Shown here piece by piece: positions 39,501 to 50,657 of a DNA stretch of 64,000 nt; position 1 is the first letter of the stretch; every line of letters begins with the position of its first letter. Source of the stretch: Bolinopsis microptera (lineage: Eukaryota > Ctenophora > Tentaculata > Lobata > Bolinopsidae); contig NC_087079.1 in the NCBI RefSeq assembly GCF_026151205.1, positions 7,492,635-7,556,634 on the forward strand. The letters are read 5' to 3'. Under the pieces are notes generated by a model. That model searched no databases. It worked only from the letters and a program-made list of their open reading frames with translations, and was not told the DNA's origin. A program made the position numbers and the translations under genes.

Positions 39501-42341
39501 TAAGCGATATCTGCTGACCCGGGTGATTGGTGAAATGTACAACTTTAGAAGTGGGAAAAATTTCAATTTTTATTTTTTCGACCTTGTTTGCTCTGTAACG
39601 TCGTCATTTATCGTTAAATTACATGATACTTTCAATGGCTTCTTGTACGGATTGTAAGTAATGTTCAGTTAAAAAATCAGCCAAAAAACTTTTAAAATGG
39701 CCGAACTATCGGTATTTCAGTGACAGACTTCTCCAAATTTTAAAAATTTTCGAAAAAGAAAAATATTTTTTTTCTCGATGAGGGAATATTTTTAGAAAAT
39801 TTTGAAGGTGTGCAATCTTATTCTTTTTGTCTATTTAACCATAATATAAAATAAAATCGATGTTCGGAGCAAAAACGTTTTTGGGAAATGGGTGCAACTG
39901 TTGGTAGGCATGTATATTGTATAGTTAGTAGTTACCTTGGTCGGACCCCTCAGCAGTTCTCCATAACAGCAAGCGAGCAACGAACGGGATTATCACCTTC
40001 ATAGTGACATGATCCCAATGTCCTACATATAGCTTTGGTTCAGACAAATTATATTGTATTGCTATCTGGAAAACACACAAATGCAAATGAAAACTCGCAA
40101 ACATTAACCCTCGTAACAAGAATTGCACAGTTTTTCTCGTAGGATTATGTTGAAATAGATAACACGCGCCAAATATTGTTGAAAATATGAATTTGGAAAC
40201 GATCTACTGTTATTAGTAGATTTGCTTTCGTAGAAATGTGTGACTTACACAATGTAATAAAGCAAAAATTAAAAGTCTGGGTTATTATCGCCCTCAGTCA
40301 ATGAAGATGTAGTCAATATCAACATAATGAAAAAGTATGGAGATTGGACAGATAAGGAGAAGATTGAACAAGTATGTAGATTGGGGCCACTATCTAGGCA
40401 GAACTCTGGAGAAAACACATGAAACAACTCTGTAAACAACAAAATGTTGTTTGCTTGAACTACCCATAACCTGTACTTCTTCGATCTTAGCAGGGCTTAG
40501 GCATTAAAACAAAGATCACTATTCTACTAAAACAAGGATTAGTTGCTCGTATCGAGAAAAAACGGTAGACCCACAAACCGTATGTACAAATGTATAGTAT
40601 ACACCTATAACCATAACGATGGCTTAGTGCCAATACTTGTTGTCTGACCAGTGGCCACATTAACGACCTGTGTCCCTTCTTCCTACACAAAGATAGATCC
40701 TACTTCTCCTGTGCACGCGCCTAATTTATTTACCTAATCTCATTAGAGTTTGAGGACCTACACGTGAAAAAATTTCAAAAGGAATTAGTGACCGATTTCA
40801 TTCTGGGCGTCATTTCAGATACATTACCGTACTCAATAAATATTCATTTCCACACTTACTTGAAACCTCTTCAATGGCTTCAGCAGCTTTATCGGAGTCG
40901 ATTCTCTCAGTAGTATCTTGTTTCTCTGAAGAAAAAAATTTGGTCCACACCACCTAATTTTTCAGTTTTGGTAGGTTAGTAATTGGGTAGTTATTTAGTT
41001 AATTAACATCAGCAGAGACGCAGTAAAACAGTTAGCTCTAAAACGAGTGGAATGGAGGAACATGTTATGCCGTAGAAGAGATGTGTGTGATGCAGGCCAC
41101 TCCAACGACTAGGAGGAGACCTCTTCATGTAGCATGTATGTATTTAGTTAATTGACAATAATTCATTGATTACTATAAATATAAAGTGAAGTTGGACGCC
41201 AAAAACCTGGTAAAACGGAAACTTTTAGTTTTACAGATAAAAGAACATGAGATCTTACCAGCGGAATTTTCGACAGCAAGGCCTAGCCATCCGCTGTATT
41301 CCCAAACTTGTGTTTTGACAATAGTGGTAGCTACACGGCAGTTTCCGTCGTTGTAGGTGAAAGCTTGAGTATACAAAACCCTTCCTGCGTTCTTGATGGT
41401 TACTCTGTCAGCTGTCTTTTCAACTCTGTTAAAGAGTGATCATTTATTTTTCATTAAAATGAACAAATTTTAGTACTCACAAAACACTTTTACATTAGAT
41501 GCGCGCTCAAATAAAATATTATATGTTTTAACCATTTTCATTATTATATTATCAAGAAAATGTATTTGAATATCATCGGGGCCGAACTCACAAAATAATT
41601 ATGTTTTTGTTGTCGGATTCACACTTCATGATACTCCCCATATTGAAATCAGTCTTCTCTCCGTCGTACCTAGCACCAGCACCGTTACAAAAAATGTTTC
41701 CTTTTACCTGAAGTTGATATAAAATACACTTTTGTTACTTTTCTAACAAAATTTCAATCTTAACAGTCTTGCAGACTGATCCAATCAATATGAATAAAGT
41801 TAAAAATAAAATCCAAAACTATCTGATAAATAGAACCAACTCAGTGACGGAAAAATAAGAGTATGCTGCTTAACCCACCTTACTGAGAAGTTCAACATGG
41901 GAGTTGGGACCATGCTCACGTCGGAGGAAAAGCTTGAACCAAACGGATCTATCACAAGGAAGTCTCACGTAGAACCGCTCCACGGCAAGGTTGGAAAAGT
42001 CGGTGGAGATGACGGCTTGATGTGAGACAGAGAAAGGAATCCAAGTAAGATTCTGTGCTGGAAGAGTAAAAAATTGATTTTTTTGATTATTGTTAAGTTG
42101 AAGACGATTTACACATGTATTTTAAAAGCAGATTCATTCAAATTTGTTGTCTGCTGACACTTGTAGAAATATCAAATATTCACGTTTTTAGCAATATCAC
42201 CTTCCCTGCTCATTATAAGGCCCACAATGTTATAAAATTAGGATTGATAAAGTACGTTAATTATTTTATGAAATATGATTGTCCTCCTTACCCACCTTCA
42301 GAAATATTTGGGCAGAGCAGGAGTATTGCCAATCCTATCAT
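31386..42341 (-). CDS. Adhesion G-protein-coupled receptor with multidomain ectodomain
   Basis: Ten coding exons: 42341-42296, 42057-41879, 41707-41592, 41425-41259, 40925-40860, 40061-39936, 35950-35522, 35240-35046, 34046-33846, 33589-31386. They total 3729 nt, exactly 1242 codons plus stop. Exon 1 is a signal peptide (MIGLAILLLCPNISE). Ectodomain exons 6-9 end in phase 1, the pattern of shuffled extracellular modules. Order: unnamed N-terminal modules, an extracellular module ending SSSDTASDYYR, one sushi/CCP, Cys-rich repeats, hormone-receptor-like region, GAIN with GPS, 7TM, cytoplasmic tail. Such receptors sense adhesion or matrix ligands through an autocleaved ectodomain; the ligand here is unknown. 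The intron at 39935-35951 contains a foldback element. A sushi-like fragment at 36530-36756 might be an extra exon, but the model is in frame without it. Confidence 0.88.
33846..34046 (-). CDS. Adhesion GPCR exon 9: Cys-rich (ephrin-receptor/TNFR-like) module
   Basis: Phase 1-1 exon. CPAGQYKTCSMITCELCPPG and CVSCTGNMISPIEGAIFCRQ follow the CPPGxF...C..C pattern of GCC2/ephrin-receptor-like repeats. It joins as codon GAT to the last exon. Confidence 0.88.
35046..35240 (-). CDS. Adhesion GPCR exon 8: sushi/CCP domain
   Basis: Phase 1-1 exon of 65 codons, starting VSCTGLKAEWRTTIW and ending RFESDEPECIHPG. Four Cys (VSC, VNC, VIC, PEC) are in CCP spacing, though the second half lacks the usual Trp. 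Confidence 0.85.
35522..35950 (-). CDS. Adhesion GPCR exon 7: extracellular module of uncertain family
   Basis: Phase 1-1 exon of 143 codons. It reads DWLPVKREVKIEWDLESTPL, then STPQYNLSWCTSSTNFP, DKVWRITRTAGVRVVIHCN and ends SSSDTASDYYRTQPG. Alternating hydrophobic strands and two to three Cys suggest a beta-sandwich. It resembles secreted modules sometimes labelled farnesoic-acid-O-methyltransferase-like, but I cannot confirm the family. Confidence 0.85.
36530..36756 (-). other. Sushi-like fragment next to the foldback element, possible broken exon
   Basis: A minus-strand frame reads PLIGSQSVTCSDSSCQIVN and HWRCSQNWSVKC, reminiscent of the second half of a CCP domain, then runs 27 codons or so to a stop. 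No clean acceptor in phase exists. ACAGTTGCACCCA occurs here (near 36677-36689) and again beyond the foldback (39891-39903), so the element may have disrupted a former exon. Confidence 0.3.
36755..39884. mobile_element. Foldback element copy 2, with nested insertion and truncated right end
   Basis: The left arm starts GGGGAGATACACCAAAAACG after TTAA (36751-36754) and runs to about 37392. The right inverted arm runs from about 39258 to 39884 and stops at CGTTTTTG, lacking the final bases and TTAA. Loop sequence matches copy 1 in inverted orientation. A second transposon (37510-39256) interrupts the loop. Lies in a GPCR intron. Confidence 0.82.
37510..39256. mobile_element. Nested non-autonomous element with hairpin end (family F2), copy 1
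   Basis: One end is marked AATGCTGGCAAGCATTACCG; the other is a 320-bp palindrome (38937-39256) with AAACCCATAATCATGGGTAG at both tips. The sequence between recurs inverted at 43663-45255, for example GTGTTGGGCCATCCCTTGGG versus its complement near 44255. No protein. Confidence 0.75.
39936..42341 (-). CDS. Adhesion GPCR exons 1-6: signal peptide and N-terminal ectodomain
   Basis: The start was chosen at 42341 because MIGLAILLLCPNISE is a classic signal peptide, and its donor (GAAG/GTGGGT) gives phase 1, which matches the next exon (AQNLTWIPFSV). Later segments include FYVRLPCDRSVWFKLFLRRE, GNIFCNGAGARYDGEKTDFN, RVLYTQAFTYNDGNCRVATT and YNLSEPKLYVGHWDHVTMK. No family recognised. Exon 6 uses a CTATAG/CAATAC-type acceptor (40061), because the nearer CAG gives an in-frame stop. 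Confidence 0.75.
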
Positions 42342-42954
42342 CTTGTTATGTAATATTGTTGTTATCGCAGTTCCATTGACATATATAGCTAAATAACAAA
42401 TTGATTATGAAACAAAAGAACTCAAAACAAGATGAAAATGACGATATAAAATTAAAAACTCAATAGCTTCCTCGACAATGTTGAATTTCTCCTTGATTAT
42501 GATTGTGTCTGTATCACGTGAGCCACCTCACTCAGGGACTCAAGAGTTAAAGTAGAGTAAAGTAAAGTAAAAATTATGACATAAAATCATCACACATGTC
42601 TACAAAGTATCAAATCACTATATGGAAAAATATAAATATCTTACCACCAAAATTAATAAATTATTAACTACAACTTTATTAAAAAATTTCAAATAAATTC
42701 AAAAATAATCCCCAAAAGATAACCCTATTCATACTTCCCAGTGGAATAAAGATTTATAAATCGCTTTTTTGCCACAAAAGGTGCCACAAAAGATCTCAGC
42801 TCTGATGGTCGGAGAGATATCACCCTATAACAGAACAAAAGCTCACACGCAAACAAGGAAAGATCTACGACACCGTCGTCCGATGTAGTGTGTAAACCAC
42901 TAAATAGGCTTAACAAGAGTGTAGCTGCTTGCCAATCAGACTTAGCACTGTGTA

Positions 42955-43030
42955 AGGTGCAGTAAGGTGCAGTAAGGTGCAGTAAGGTGCAGTAAGGTGC
43001 AGTATAGTAACATTTGTAAGGTGCAGTATT
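42955..43030. repeat. 10-bp AGTAAGGTGC tandem repeat
   Basis: About six copies of AGTAAGGTGC, then degenerate copies. Intergenic. Confidence 0.9.
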
Positions 43031-43153
43031 ATAGTAACCTTATAATGCCTGGTATCCTTAGAATGTTGTTCATGCCTTTGTTCTGCATTATGATATTCTG
43101 GCAGAGTCCAGGGAGGACAATTTTTAATATGAATAGCTTATGTATTATTTTAC

Positions 43154-45255
43154 CAAAACCCATAATCATGGGTAGAGTGGACCGCTGTCAGTGTCTCTCT
43201 TTCCCAAACAAAAGGAAATGATATTACTTTGATTGACCGTTCTCAAATGCAAAATGATACCGAGAATGAAATCGGTCGCTCGCTTTTCCCATTCATTCAC
43301 GGCTTACGAATTGTAATAAGTTTCGATTGATTACATCAATCAGATGCTGTAAAAATCTCTTTGGGTTGCGTTCGGGTCGATACCTAGTATTTCGGGGTAA
43401 GGGTGGTAGTTATTAGTATTACTTATTGAATTAGCTGAAGTTTATTGAATCTTCATTGCCGAGTACAGCTGCCTTTGGGTAGTTTTTCTTAATCTATTAT
43501 GTATTACAATTGTAAATGAATGGGAAAAGCGAGCGACCGATTTCATTCTCGGTATCATTTTGCATTTGAGAACGGTCAATCAAAGTAATATCATTTCCTT
43601 TTGTTTGGGAAAGAGAGACACTGACAGCGGTCCACTCTACCCATGATTATGGGTTTTGGTAAAATATCATCTCTTTTTTATTATAATGTCAGGGTACTTT
43701 ATAAAGTCGAAATATAAACTGATATCTTCATATCATTAATATAAAGGAGGAAGTTTCAACGATTTCGAAATCTATCCTTTAAAAACATTTCCTTGTGTTT
43801 AGGGAAGCATATCGGTCGATCACTGACTGAATATGCCACTTAATACTCATTCAAGTTGGCATTAAATTCATATATAATGACATTCAACTGTCGTGGCAAA
43901 GCAAAATTTGTTGGAAATCACGAATGAGCAAAATTCTCACCTTTCGCACGTGCAAACTTTGAGCAGACGTTGCGTGCGCATCCAATATTGAATCGCCGTA
44001 AAATTTTGCATGTAATTGTTTTATATATAGTTTGATAAGCATGCAAAGTTTCAAAGTATTTTAATAAGAACTGTAATCACAACGGCACTCTAAAGTTGAC
44101 AGAAAATGACGAAAACAGCAATTTTCAGTGATTTTAGCGATTTTCTATCAATTTGGGCGTGTCCCAATGTGTGCAACTTTTCGATTTTCAACTTTAAAAC
44201 TAGCCTAATACACAATTTATACATATAGGAAGCAGAACTGAGCTCCACAACCCAAGGCATGGCCCAACACCAGAGAATACTAAATCGTAAAATTGACGTT
44301 TTTATAAAATAATTCTTCAAAAAAGCACAAACTTCAATGACGAATATCTTTATGAAGGAGCAAGCTAGAAAAACTTTCCGGTAGCTTTTCAGAATGCTTG
44401 AACAATTATCTAAGGTAAAAATTTCCTCAGATTTTGAATAAAATTACTCCTTAATGGTTTAAAATTAATTTTAAAAGTTATTACTTTGTCAAAAATCAAG
44501 TTTTAAAAACGGTTAACTTGATGACGTCATCAAGGGGTGTTTATGACGTCATATAATTTTTTTATACAATGTAAACTAAAGTATAAACAATTATTTGCAA
44601 GACCTGTGGTCGGAAATGGCTGTTTCTTTTATACTTTTGAATCTATGGACAATTAAATACAGGCTACAATTGACTGGCAAAGCGTCTATCCCTGAATATA
44701 TGTATATATGTATCACGACAATCTATCGTAAAACAGGGGTTCTAGAAAACCCACTTCCCGATGCTCCTGAAACCTGAAACTTTTTTTGCAGTCGATTTGG
44801 TCAACGTCTAGACGCCCTGAAAAATTTCAGATCTCTAACTCAATTTTAACATGGTTTTTAAGGCACCTGAATATGGCGATTTTGGGTTTTTTACCGAATT
44901 TCGTATAACAGTGCTGGCGAGTATTTTTACTATTTTATGCAAATTTCTTAAAAATCTCAACATAACTATTTTTATTCCTGTCATCTTTGACATCAAATTA
45001 GAATGTTTTGAACTAAAAATAAATCTGCTGAACGACTTCCGATGAGTCTTAATGCCTGAAAAACTCCTGCCGGAGGCGGCGGCCTTCGGCCGCCGCCTCC
45101 GGCCGGAGTGCACGCTTCGCGTGCACGAAAGAGGCTTCCGACGAGTACCAAAGGGGTTATAATAGTAAAGGGGGTATAATAGTAAAGGGGGTACAATAGT
45201 AAAGGGGGTACATAGTATACCCCCAATAAAGACACCGCTCGTGCTTGCCAGCACT
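43154..45255. mobile_element. Family F2 element, copy 2, inverted relative to copy 1
   Basis: Begins with the long hairpin (43154-43662; arms AAACCCATAATCATGGGTAG and complement, with a different central spacer from copy 1) and ends with GTGCTTGCCAGCACTGTGAT at about 45255. It carries two extra GC-rich hairpins at 45060-45130 and AGTAAAGGGGGTA-type repeats at 45150-45215 that copy 1 lacks. Confidence 0.75.
45060..45130. other. Two adjacent GC-rich hairpins, each closed by C(TTCG)G
   Basis: GGAGGCGGCGGCC-TTCG-type loop with its complement (45073-45101), then GTGCACGCTTCGCGTGCAC (45107-45125). Both have perfect stems and cUUCGg tetraloops in the RNA sense. Embedded in AT-rich transposon DNA. 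Confidence 0.85.
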
Positions 45256-45573
45256 GTGATGTAAGTCATATTATAATCACGGTGACCTTTGAGGTACTGC
45301 AGTTCATACTTACCACAAGTACTGTGCTCATGATGGAATAAAGTAGATTATTCACTAAAAGTATTGTTAAAACTTTCCCAGAGCTTCAGTTTATGATACA
45401 GGCTGATATGCTGAATGTACACACATATTGGAAAAATGAAGTTATTAAGTTAACAACGATCATAATATTCTTATCTAGCCTGGTAAAAATAATATACTTA
45501 TCCAGCCTGGTAAAAGTAAACACGGGCTTAAAAATGTAAAAGTGGGCCACTAGCTGCGAGGCTGGACTCGAAG

Positions 45574-46096
45574 CAGGGGTGTGCGACGCCGCCGAACGCC
45601 GCCGCCGCCGAGTTTTTAGCCCACGCCGCTGCGTCGAACAATTTATCGGCGGCGCAAACGGCGTGAACGTGGTATTTTTAAAATTTGAATTTTCAAAAAA
45701 TTACTCAACAAAATTTAATGAAAAAATTTGAAAATTATATCGAACGCGTATTACCGCTTAAGCGCGCTGGTGACGAGTGTATAAAATCCCTCTAGCATGT
45801 CTGACGTCAACATCAAGTAGTTCGATGTAATTGTATAGCATATGCAATGTTTCATGAAATTGTGAATTCCTCTCATACGATCAACGATGAATTGAAGTGA
45901 TTTGATTTGAAACTGTCAAAACCTTATTAATACTATTACTAAGTCAATCCTTTACCTAAGCAATGAATTTCCATTTTGTCGAGTCACAACTGAAACTGCC
46001 AATTGTCCACAGGCCACGCCGCCGAACGCCGCCGCCGCCGCTAATTTTGGCCACGCCGCCGCCGATTTTGGTAGAACACGGCGGCGCACACCACTG
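45574..46096. mobile_element. hAT-like MITE with 8-bp target duplication
   Basis: Ends CAGGGGTGTGCG and CGCACACCACTG are imperfect inverted repeats. Both flanks carry the 8-bp duplication ACTCGAAG (45566-45573 and 46097-46104). Subterminal CGCCGCCGAACGCCGCCGCC blocks occur at both ends. CAG...CTG ends with an 8-bp duplication identify the hAT superfamily. No transposase. Confidence 0.88.
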
Positions 46097-46854
46097 ACTC
46101 GAAGGATAAGAAAACGGACAGGTTTTGTTAGACTCGTTTATGTGAACCTAGGCTGTTGAATAATACGAGGGTGAGATGCCGGTAGCAGACGAAAAATGTG
46201 GGCCCCATTTGTTTAACAATGGCGCCCACGTCCGAGTAAAGATCGCACCTAGAGGGTGCTCCAAGGTGCTCCAGGGTACTTCACGGTGGTCCGGGTTCCT
46301 CTAGGTGCTCCAGGGTGCTTCACGGTGCCCAGTATAACTAAGTAGAATAGTAATGTTGGTTTTCTTGCTCGGGTGGTTATATATAATTCATCTTACTTGT
46401 AACCTGTTATTTGTAACATGTTTACTGAATCCTTAGGATGGTAAGTTTAGGCGTGTGAACTGTTGTGTGTGATTATTGTGTGAAGTGAAGGATAATGATT
46501 TGTTAGTGTATAACGTACCATAACTGTGGATAATGATTTAGCCTTCGCGTAGTGAGAGAGATGCCGCTCAGGCCGCCTTAGACTAGTGCAAGTGTTTACT
46601 GTCTAAATCATGCCCCATACTATTGAGGCAGCTTGAACCCAGGAAGCTTTATTCCACTATGACGTTAACAATGTTCATTGTTCATGCATAGTGCATAGTG
46701 CATACGGAGTATTTTAAAGTCGCCGTTTTTTTGTGTGGACGAAATATCAAGGAAGTTATAAACATATTTCATATAAAATAATATAAAACATCCGCATCCA
46801 TACTATACAAACTGGTGGATTTGTGTAGTGTTATTGAGTCTCATGATTTGATAG

Positions 46855-47625
46855 TTCTTTTATTCAAATTTTTGATTGTTTCTGAATAGACTCAGTGAAG
46901 ACAGATTCTAATGGAAATAAATAGCTGAATAACGTATCGACATTTCTACGTCATACTCATATTCTAAAATAGTATTAATTCAATTATAACGATCAACATG
47001 TACGACGAAATTTATTTCAAACAAAATATATAACTGTAAAATAGTTATCCACTGTAAAATAGTTTTTAACGAAATCAGAGCAAATATGAACATAAAACTG
47101 ACAACATTTTATCAAATAGGGCTCATCTGAAAATTAACGAATAGCGTGCGACGTGTACATGAGATAAAAGACTAAAAGAGATAAAAGAAATTAATGGCAG
47201 CAGAGAAGTGAAATTTAAACGAAAATATTACTATTTACACGTCACTTAACTAAAAACTGTGTTAGATTGTTCAAACTTCAACTCTGTTTTGTCGTTGAGT
47301 GTTGGTTTCTTTTCAACTAAAAATCGGGCTTCTTTAATCTTTCTGTTGATGAGCGATGTTCCTCTGTCTACGATTTGAAGTTTTAGCTTTGGGGGGCCTG
47401 TGTACTGAGGGTGACTTTCCTATGTCGATCTTCTTGTAGACGTTTCCATTGTCGAGGTGAGTTGTAGTTGTCCTGATGTGATCTTCCTTGGGCATTACTA
47501 ATACTACAAACTCTGCTGTTTTGTCAGCGACGAAAATTTGAAGGTCTTCAACACCTACAGAATAAACTGGGCAAACAAAAGTACACAAACAAGTTAACTA
47601 AAACTCTAAAAGACTATCAGTGTCT
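46855..47625. mobile_element. Penelope-like element relic, copy 2 (terminal fragment)
   Basis: Matches the termini of the 27640-29310 element. A minus-strand frame at 47334-47588 reads ADKTAEFVVLVMPKEDHIRT and LDNGNVYKKIDIGKSP, like the N-terminal RT region of Penelope-type elements. The catalytic region is absent. Confidence 0.65.
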
Positions 47626-47685
47626 TCGGCGTCGCGCGCTACTTTAAGCGAGTTAGCGAGAGGGCTCTGGTTAGAGTAACTATCC

Positions 47686-47970
47686 ACACAGGGGGGCTGA
47701 AACCAGGTTTTCGATCAAACGCTGCCATTTGTTGTCAAACGTCGCCAACACTAACAGTTGCTCTTGTCCAATAATGAATAAAATCGCTGCATTTTGCAAG
47801 TCATTATGCATAATTGAATCACATATATTCGTAATTTCGTATGTTGTAGCGCGATGCACTGCTGGCACTGCCACTGGGCCGCGCCGCGCATCTTCTCGCA
47901 ACCACACGTATGCAAAATGCAAATCGGCGCGAGATGCGAAGGATTGACATCGTGAATCAATGATTACGAT
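47686..47970. mobile_element. MITE-like element copy 2 joined to the dispersed GTAGCGCGATGC repeat
   Basis: The left end CAGGGGGGCTGAAACCAGG and following 120 bp match 26501-26640. The right half is replaced by the repeat also seen at 26060-26175. Confidence 0.6.
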
Positions 47971-48856
47971 TAATTTCGTGGTTAATAGTACTAGTAGTTC
48001 GAGGAATTATAATTTCCATGAAAGTTAGCGATTTATATCATTTCAGGCTCCTTACCTAACTGGAATTGCAGAATGTGTGATTTTTAGCCAAATGAGATAA
48101 ACGTTAGGATATGAAATATCAGTTGTCGTTATTAAACATTGTCGTTTAGATTCGATTCTAGAACAAAATTTTAGGATTAGTTTATAGTTGCTTTGGTATT
48201 TTTCATTGTAATTGTATTTGTACTGCATGTGGTACATAAACACTAAATATTGATTAGTATAACTAGAAGTATAACGTAATTAAAATTTGAGATGGAAAAC
48301 TAAAACATTATATAAAATCGATATCAATCGTAAATTTAACTGTTTCTAAAATTTTGACTCGTCAAAGACTAACTCGTCAATTTTTGAAACTGACAATAAT
48401 AATTTCAACAATAAACTGGCATAATAATTACGATAATGTGAACACGATAAACAATTAAACATTAAACTTTACCGTTTTAAATAACTATAAGGCCTTGTCC
48501 AATCAAGCTACGTTATCGATATTATCTATTTCCCCAAACCCTTTTTAAATCTTTAAACTTAATAGGGGTCGTTCACATATAACGTAATCAGCCGAGGGGG
48601 AGGGGGGTTTCCGAACGATTACGCTAGTGTAATTTTGACACAATAGCTATGTGTAAAACATATTACAGAAGGGATACAAGGTTTATACATGGTTTATGGA
48701 GTGCTCGAAATGGAATGTTTAAGCTGGGTGGCTTGAATTTGTCTTAAAACGGATTTGTATTTTCAAAGCAGGACTAATTGTACGTAGGACGGGCATATAG
48801 CTAGTGACGAATAATTTAGTTTCAAATCCAGTCCAACATTAACGTTACACAATTCT

Positions 48857-48965
48857 ACAGGGGGGGGGGGGGGGTCATGAGTATTTTTGAGAATTTTTGA
48901 ATCTGAGAATTTGACCATTTTTGTCGGGGCTTTCAAAAATACTCATGACCCACCCCCCTCTACAG
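48857..48965. mobile_element. Short hairpin element with poly-G/poly-C ends
   Basis: GGTCATGAGTATTTTTGA and its complement TCAAAAATACTCATGACC lie about 50 bp apart, bounded by G and C runs. About 110 bp, MITE-like. The surrounding 47970-49030 shows no gene. Confidence 0.6.
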
Positions 48966-49030
48966 CTCCGGATTATTTCTGAAGTCAAATTGTATTCCTA
49001 GCAATGATACCAATAACATTTACACGAACA

Positions 49031-50657
49031 TCAGTTTTTTAATCGGTTACTGTAAAGTTCGATAAATTCGTGCTTCAACAACTCTTCTGCAGAAGGCCTT
49101 TCTTTAGTGTCCCTGAAAATTAAATTTAATGTCATCAAAAATACGAAATGTAGCATTAGTTAACAAATTTATTTACCATTTATATTTATTGTGATAAGAT
49201 TAATCAATTAATTAATACAGTAACTTAAATATATAATAAATGAAGCTGTAATTAATAAAAACTTCAGATTTTCGTATTGATGACTTACACAATGAAGCAA
49301 GCCTTCATGAAGTCGATGCAGTAATCAGATGCGTTATCAGGATATGCGGGCAAACGGCCGGTTCCTATCTTGTAGATAGCAGCCATTGTTGGCAGAGTGT
49401 GCCTGAGGTAAAACTCATCAAAACTTTGCCAGACTACAAAATCTAAGCAATGTTATTTTAGATTAATTGAGTAAACAATAAACTAAAAGTGCAATATAAT
49501 ATAATATATAATAATATAATATGATAAAATAAAGTTGACAAACCAAGGAGGGTGCCCGGACAACATCTCGAATACGGTACAAGCTAAGCTCCAGATATCT
49601 GACTTGATGCCGTGACCGTTACCAGTAATCACTTCAGGTGACATCCAGTACGGAGTACCTCGCATTGTTTTCAGTGCGTCCGCGTTGTGCATGCTCCTCC
49701 GCAAACGTTTACCGCACCCAAAGTCGATCAGTTTGATCTGATCGTCCCTTGTAACGAGGATGTTCTGTCCCTTGATGTCGCGGTGGACGATGTTTTTAGC
49801 GTGGATGTATTTTAAGGAGTCCAATAGTTGGAAAGTGTAGCTCTGTATTGTTCGTTCAGGAAGACTGCCTAGCTTTTTGATACGAGATGCTAGTGAACCA
49901 CCGTCTGAAACGTTTTGCTTGTAAACATACACTTTAATAAGAACGATTATTTGAAATAGTAAAATTATTTTGTAAATTCGACCTGTGCTTAAATTCGCCG
50001 GCCATGGAATCATCATCTTCACAAAAAATAAAACCAAAATTTTAAGTCAAGGAAACATTACTAACATAGTTTTTATATGCGTTGTATCATCTTCTCAGCA
50101 GCTAAATTGTTAAGACCTACTGATACTATACATAAGAGATATTCGACAAAACATATTCAGCACTAACCGATGTACTCCATGAAGATGTTCACGCAGTTGT
50201 CCTGTAAACACGTGCCGTAGTACCGAATGATATTGTCGTGTTTCAGGCACTTGAGCAGTTTCACTTCCTCTTGGAGCTCAATGTACTCGTCCCTAGCTTC
50301 CTCGTGCTCTCCGTACAGTTCTATCTGCTTCACTGCTACCTGGGACACGTGATGTTATGATTGAGTCACGTGGGATATGACCACGTGGTGTTATGATCGA
50401 GTCACGTGGGATATGACCATGTGTTATACTGGAGTTTTAACAGTTCCGAGGCAACAAACAAGGAATCCTAACGCGAACGGTTCGTATACTTTCCGTGTAA
50501 TAACTGTAGCGTATAATTTCGAGATGATAAGAAATAATTACCTCGATCTTCTCCTGAGTCATGCCGTACCAAACTTTACCACCTCCACCTGACCCTAACA
50601 AGCGTCCCTTCTTCCACTGGGTAGTGTCACCCATTATACTCTCAATCCTGGTCGTGC
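49031..50657 (-). CDS. MAP3K19-like Ser/Thr kinase domain exons
   Basis: Five exons. Glycine loop GRLLGSGGGGKVWYG, Lys in VAVKQIELYGE, alpha-C and hinge EEVKLLKCLKHDNIIRYYGT and CVNIFMEYI, catalytic loop IVHRDIKGQN, DFGCGKRLRRS, activation segment TMRGTPYWMSPEVITG, then SDIWSLACTVFEMLSGHPP. All catalytic residues are present, so activity is expected. LQEEVKLLK, YLGTCLQ-like YYGTCLQDN and LIDFGC resemble MAP3K19/YSK4 more than MEKK1-3. At the 49544/49423 junction the usual PPW Trp becomes Cys in the only in-frame join. Ends FIELYSNRLKN at 49031. Confidence 0.9.

Noticed and set aside
42115-42396. 93-codon plus-strand ORF
   Set aside because: Overlaps the minus-strand signal-peptide exon at 42341-42296 and has no supporting features.
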